Positions 6,034 to 7,336 of a DNA stretch of 7,336 bases are shown here, one piece after another. The DNA is from Flavobacteriales bacterium UBA2040 (lineage in GTDB: Bacteria > Bacteroidota > Bacteroidia > Flavobacteriales_D > Crocinitomicaceae): contig DDBE01000227.1 in assembly GCA_002332715.1 (NCBI GenBank), forward strand, positions 5,501-12,836, written 5' to 3'. Under the pieces are notes generated by a model, which had not been told where the DNA came from, made no database searches, and worked only from the letters and a program-made list of their open reading frames with translations. The translations under genes were made by a program, and so were the position numbers. Each line of letters starts with the position of its first letter. The stretch's first letter is position 1.

Positions 6034-6192
6034 ATAAATTTTCATGAGATTTCTATTTCTTTTTGCTACGAAGAAACGAATGAACATGAATTTTGATTGG
6101 TTAGTACCTTGTTTTTAAATTAGACTAAAACTTGAATCAAACTATGTTTTCAATTTGACTTTAATGAGGACAATCAGTTTCTTTCACAAACA

Positions 6193-6217
6193 ATTCGTGA
6201 AAATTCGTGTATTCGTG
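6193..6217 (+). repeat. Three-copy ATTCGTG direct repeat
   Basis: ATTCGTG occurs exactly at 6193-6199, 6203-6209 and 6211-6217, separated by AAA and by T, in the divergent region between the flavoprotein operon and menA. The first copy also closes a small inverted repeat, TTTCAC (6182-6187) with GTGAAA (6197-6202). Nothing else is recognised in 6008-6250 apart from promoter-like elements at its two ends. Confidence 0.6.
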
Positions 6218-6238
6218 GCATTAACTCTTGATAAACCT

Positions 6239-6246
6239 TAAATTTG
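6239..6246 (+). promoter_or_regulatory. TAnnTTTG match just before menA
   Basis: TAAATTTG (6239-6246) matches the -7 consensus but ends only 4 bases before the menA ATG. If real, the mRNA would be leaderless or nearly so. No TTG lies at the right distance upstream, so this may be chance in AT-rich DNA. Confidence 0.22.
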
Positions 6247-6250
6247 GACA

Positions 6251-7189
6251 ATGGATAAAACGAAGGTTTGGCTCAAAGCAATGCGGTTGCGAACACTGCC
6301 ACTTTCTCTGTCGGGAATTATTGTTGGATCGCTAATAGCGCTAAAATTGGATTATTGGAACGCGTTAATTTTTATTCTTAGTCTTTTCACAACTATTTTT
6401 CTCCAAGTACTTTCAAACCTTGCCAACGATTTAGGCGATCATTTAAAAGGAACTGATAATGAAGACCGTGTAGGACCGAAACGTACGACTCAAACGGGAG
6501 AAATTTCCGTTTCAGAAATGAAAAAAGCCGTTGCGTTTCTATCTGCCTTGAGTTTGATTTTTGCAGGATTACTCATATGGGTGGCTGGACGTGAAATGTC
6601 CTCAAGTCGCATTTGGATGTACATTTTCCTCGGAATTGGAGCGACGTTGGCTGCACTTTTTTATACACTTGGCAAAAAAGCTTACGGCTATAGCGGCAAA
6701 GGAGATTTGTTTGTCTTCATCTTTTTTGGACTAGTTAGCGTTCTTGGCGTTTACGGATTATATGCGCCGTTTTTTTACTGGCAAATTGTTCCCGTTGCGG
6801 TTGGAGTAGGACTTTTAAGCGTTGCGGTTTTGAATCTCAACAACATGCGAGATCATGTCAACGACAAAAAATCGGACAAGTTTACTTTGGTAGTAAAAAT
6901 GGGAATTCATCAAGCAAAAATTTATCACACCGCTTTGATTCTCCTTGCTTGTTTCGCTTTTGCTTTTTCGTCCTTGATGTTTGGGGATTTAGCGCCACTT
7001 TCAATTATTGCACTTATTCCTTTGTTATTCCATTTGAAACGTGTTTTGGAGACAGACAATGAGGAAGATCTTGATCCTGAATTGAAAAAAGTAGCCTTGA
7101 ATACTTTCGCTATTTCTTTGGTTTTCGGCATTTTGATTAATGTCCAATTCATATCTCATTTTTTCCACAATTTGATTCATGGATATTAG
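6251..7189 (+). CDS. menA: 1,4-dihydroxy-2-naphthoate polyprenyltransferase
   Basis: MenA attaches the polyprenyl tail to 1,4-dihydroxy-2-naphthoate at the cytoplasmic membrane, giving demethylmenaquinone, the penultimate step of menaquinone synthesis. The 312 residues form a UbiA-superfamily membrane protein with about eight to nine helices. The MenA N-terminus VWLKAMRLRTLPLSLSGIIV (6-25) is present and supports the ATG at 6251 over the one at 6281. The first Asp-rich motif is NDLGDHLKGTD (59-69, Asp60, Asp63, Asp69), followed by DRVGPKRTTQTGEIS (72-86). The second is NNMRDHVNDKKSDK (197-210, Asp201, Asp205, Asp209). These bind the Mg-prenyl diphosphate. A charged loop, LETDNEEDLDPELKK (266-280), lies before the last helix. 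Its last 11 nt overlap the menC start, so the two are very likely co-transcribed and coupled. Menaquinone is the usual respiratory quinone in Bacteroidota. Confidence 0.96.
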   Translation: MDKTKVWLKAMRLRTLPLSLSGIIVGSLIALKLDYWNALIFILSLFTTIFLQVLSNLANDLGDHLKGTDNEDRVGPKRTTQTGEISVSEMKKAVAFLSALSLIFAGLLIWVAGREMSSSRIWMYIFLGIGATLAALFYTLGKKAYGYSGKGDLFVFIFFGLVSVLGVYGLYAPFFYWQIVPVAVGVGLLSVAVLNLNNMRDHVNDKKSDKFTLVVKMGIHQAKIYHTALILLACFAFAFSSLMFGDLAPLSIIALIPLLFHLKRVLETDNEEDLDPELKKVALNTFAISLVFGILINVQFISHFFHNLIHGY

Positions 7190-7336
7190 GTTCGAACATA
7201 GAATATTTCAATTCAAAACTCCAAGTGGCACATCCAGAGGAGTTTTGACAGAGAAACAGGCCTGGTTTATCCAAATACTGGAAAATGGGAAAATAGGTCT
7301 CGGGGAGTGCAGTGTTATTAACGGATTGAGTCCCTC
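7179..7336 (+). CDS. menC: o-Succinylbenzoate synthase, N-terminal part (3' end outside window)
   Basis: From the ATG at 7179-7181, 52 codons stay open to the window edge. The start MDIRFEHRIFQF is followed by KTPSGTSRGVLTEKQAWFI (13-31) and GKIGLGECSVINGLSP (37-52). This agrees with the N-terminal capping domain of Bacteroidota MenC, where '(R/T)PSGTSRGVLTEK' and 'G(I/L)GECS..GLS' are typical. MenC is an enolase-superfamily dehydratase converting SHCHC to o-succinylbenzoate earlier in menaquinone synthesis. The catalytic Lys and the metal-binding Asp/Glu residues lie in the barrel, beyond the window, so completeness cannot be judged. The 11-nt overlap with menA and the shared pathway support an operon. 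Confidence 0.88.
   Translation, partial: MDIRFEHRIFQFKTPSGTSRGVLTEKQAWFIQILENGKIGLGECSVINGLSP

Noticed and set aside
1..7336. CRISPR array, tRNA/rRNA, insertion sequence, phage or toxin-antitoxin system
   Set aside because: No regularly spaced repeats, no transposase-like frames, no RNA gene patterns and no terminal repeats were seen on either strand.

Overview
The window looks like chromosome of a low-GC member of the Bacteroidota, probably Flavobacteriales. I infer this from the protein styles (the short ECF sigma factor, the SpoIIE-type phosphatase tail with a DQFGG motif, the MenA and MenC variants). It is also supported by the lack of Shine-Dalgarno sequences and by several matches to the Bacteroidota -7 promoter element TAnnTTTG a short distance before genes. 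The exact genus cannot be fixed from the sequence.

Layout. (1) 1-750, minus strand: the first 82 codons of an ECF sigma factor that runs off the left edge, preceded by the wreck of a secreted or membrane SpoIIE-type phosphatase that has lost almost its whole middle. (2) 751-2170, plus strand: promoter region, sucC (succinyl-CoA ligase beta subunit, TCA cycle) and a strong hairpin terminator. (3) 2171-2568: no intact gene. It holds a 9-bp inverted repeat and, on the minus strand, the decayed C-terminal end of a PhnB/VOC-type protein with an in-frame TAG stop. (4) 2569-6007, minus strand: a tight five-gene run in the order nitronate monooxygenase-like flavoprotein, DUF4442 hotdog protein, single-domain rhodanese, DUF368 membrane protein (PopT-like undecaprenyl phosphate translocase family) and aroE (shikimate dehydrogenase). 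Three of the four junctions overlap, by 8, 1 and 4 nt. The only gap, 36 nt, contains a possible internal promoter. (5) 6008-6250: divergent intergenic region with a three-copy ATTCGTG repeat. (6) 6251-7336, plus strand: menA and the 5' part of menC, overlapping by 11 nt, both for menaquinone synthesis.

The intact genes are core metabolism: TCA cycle, aromatic amino acid/chorismate supply, menaquinone (which starts from chorismate) and envelope lipid carrier recycling. I see no mobile element, CRISPR, phage, RNA gene or defence system. The points most worth a second look are the two gene remnants, the two partial genes at the edges, the mixed-function minus-strand operon and the intergenic repeat. 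I do not see convincing evidence for a previously undescribed system.
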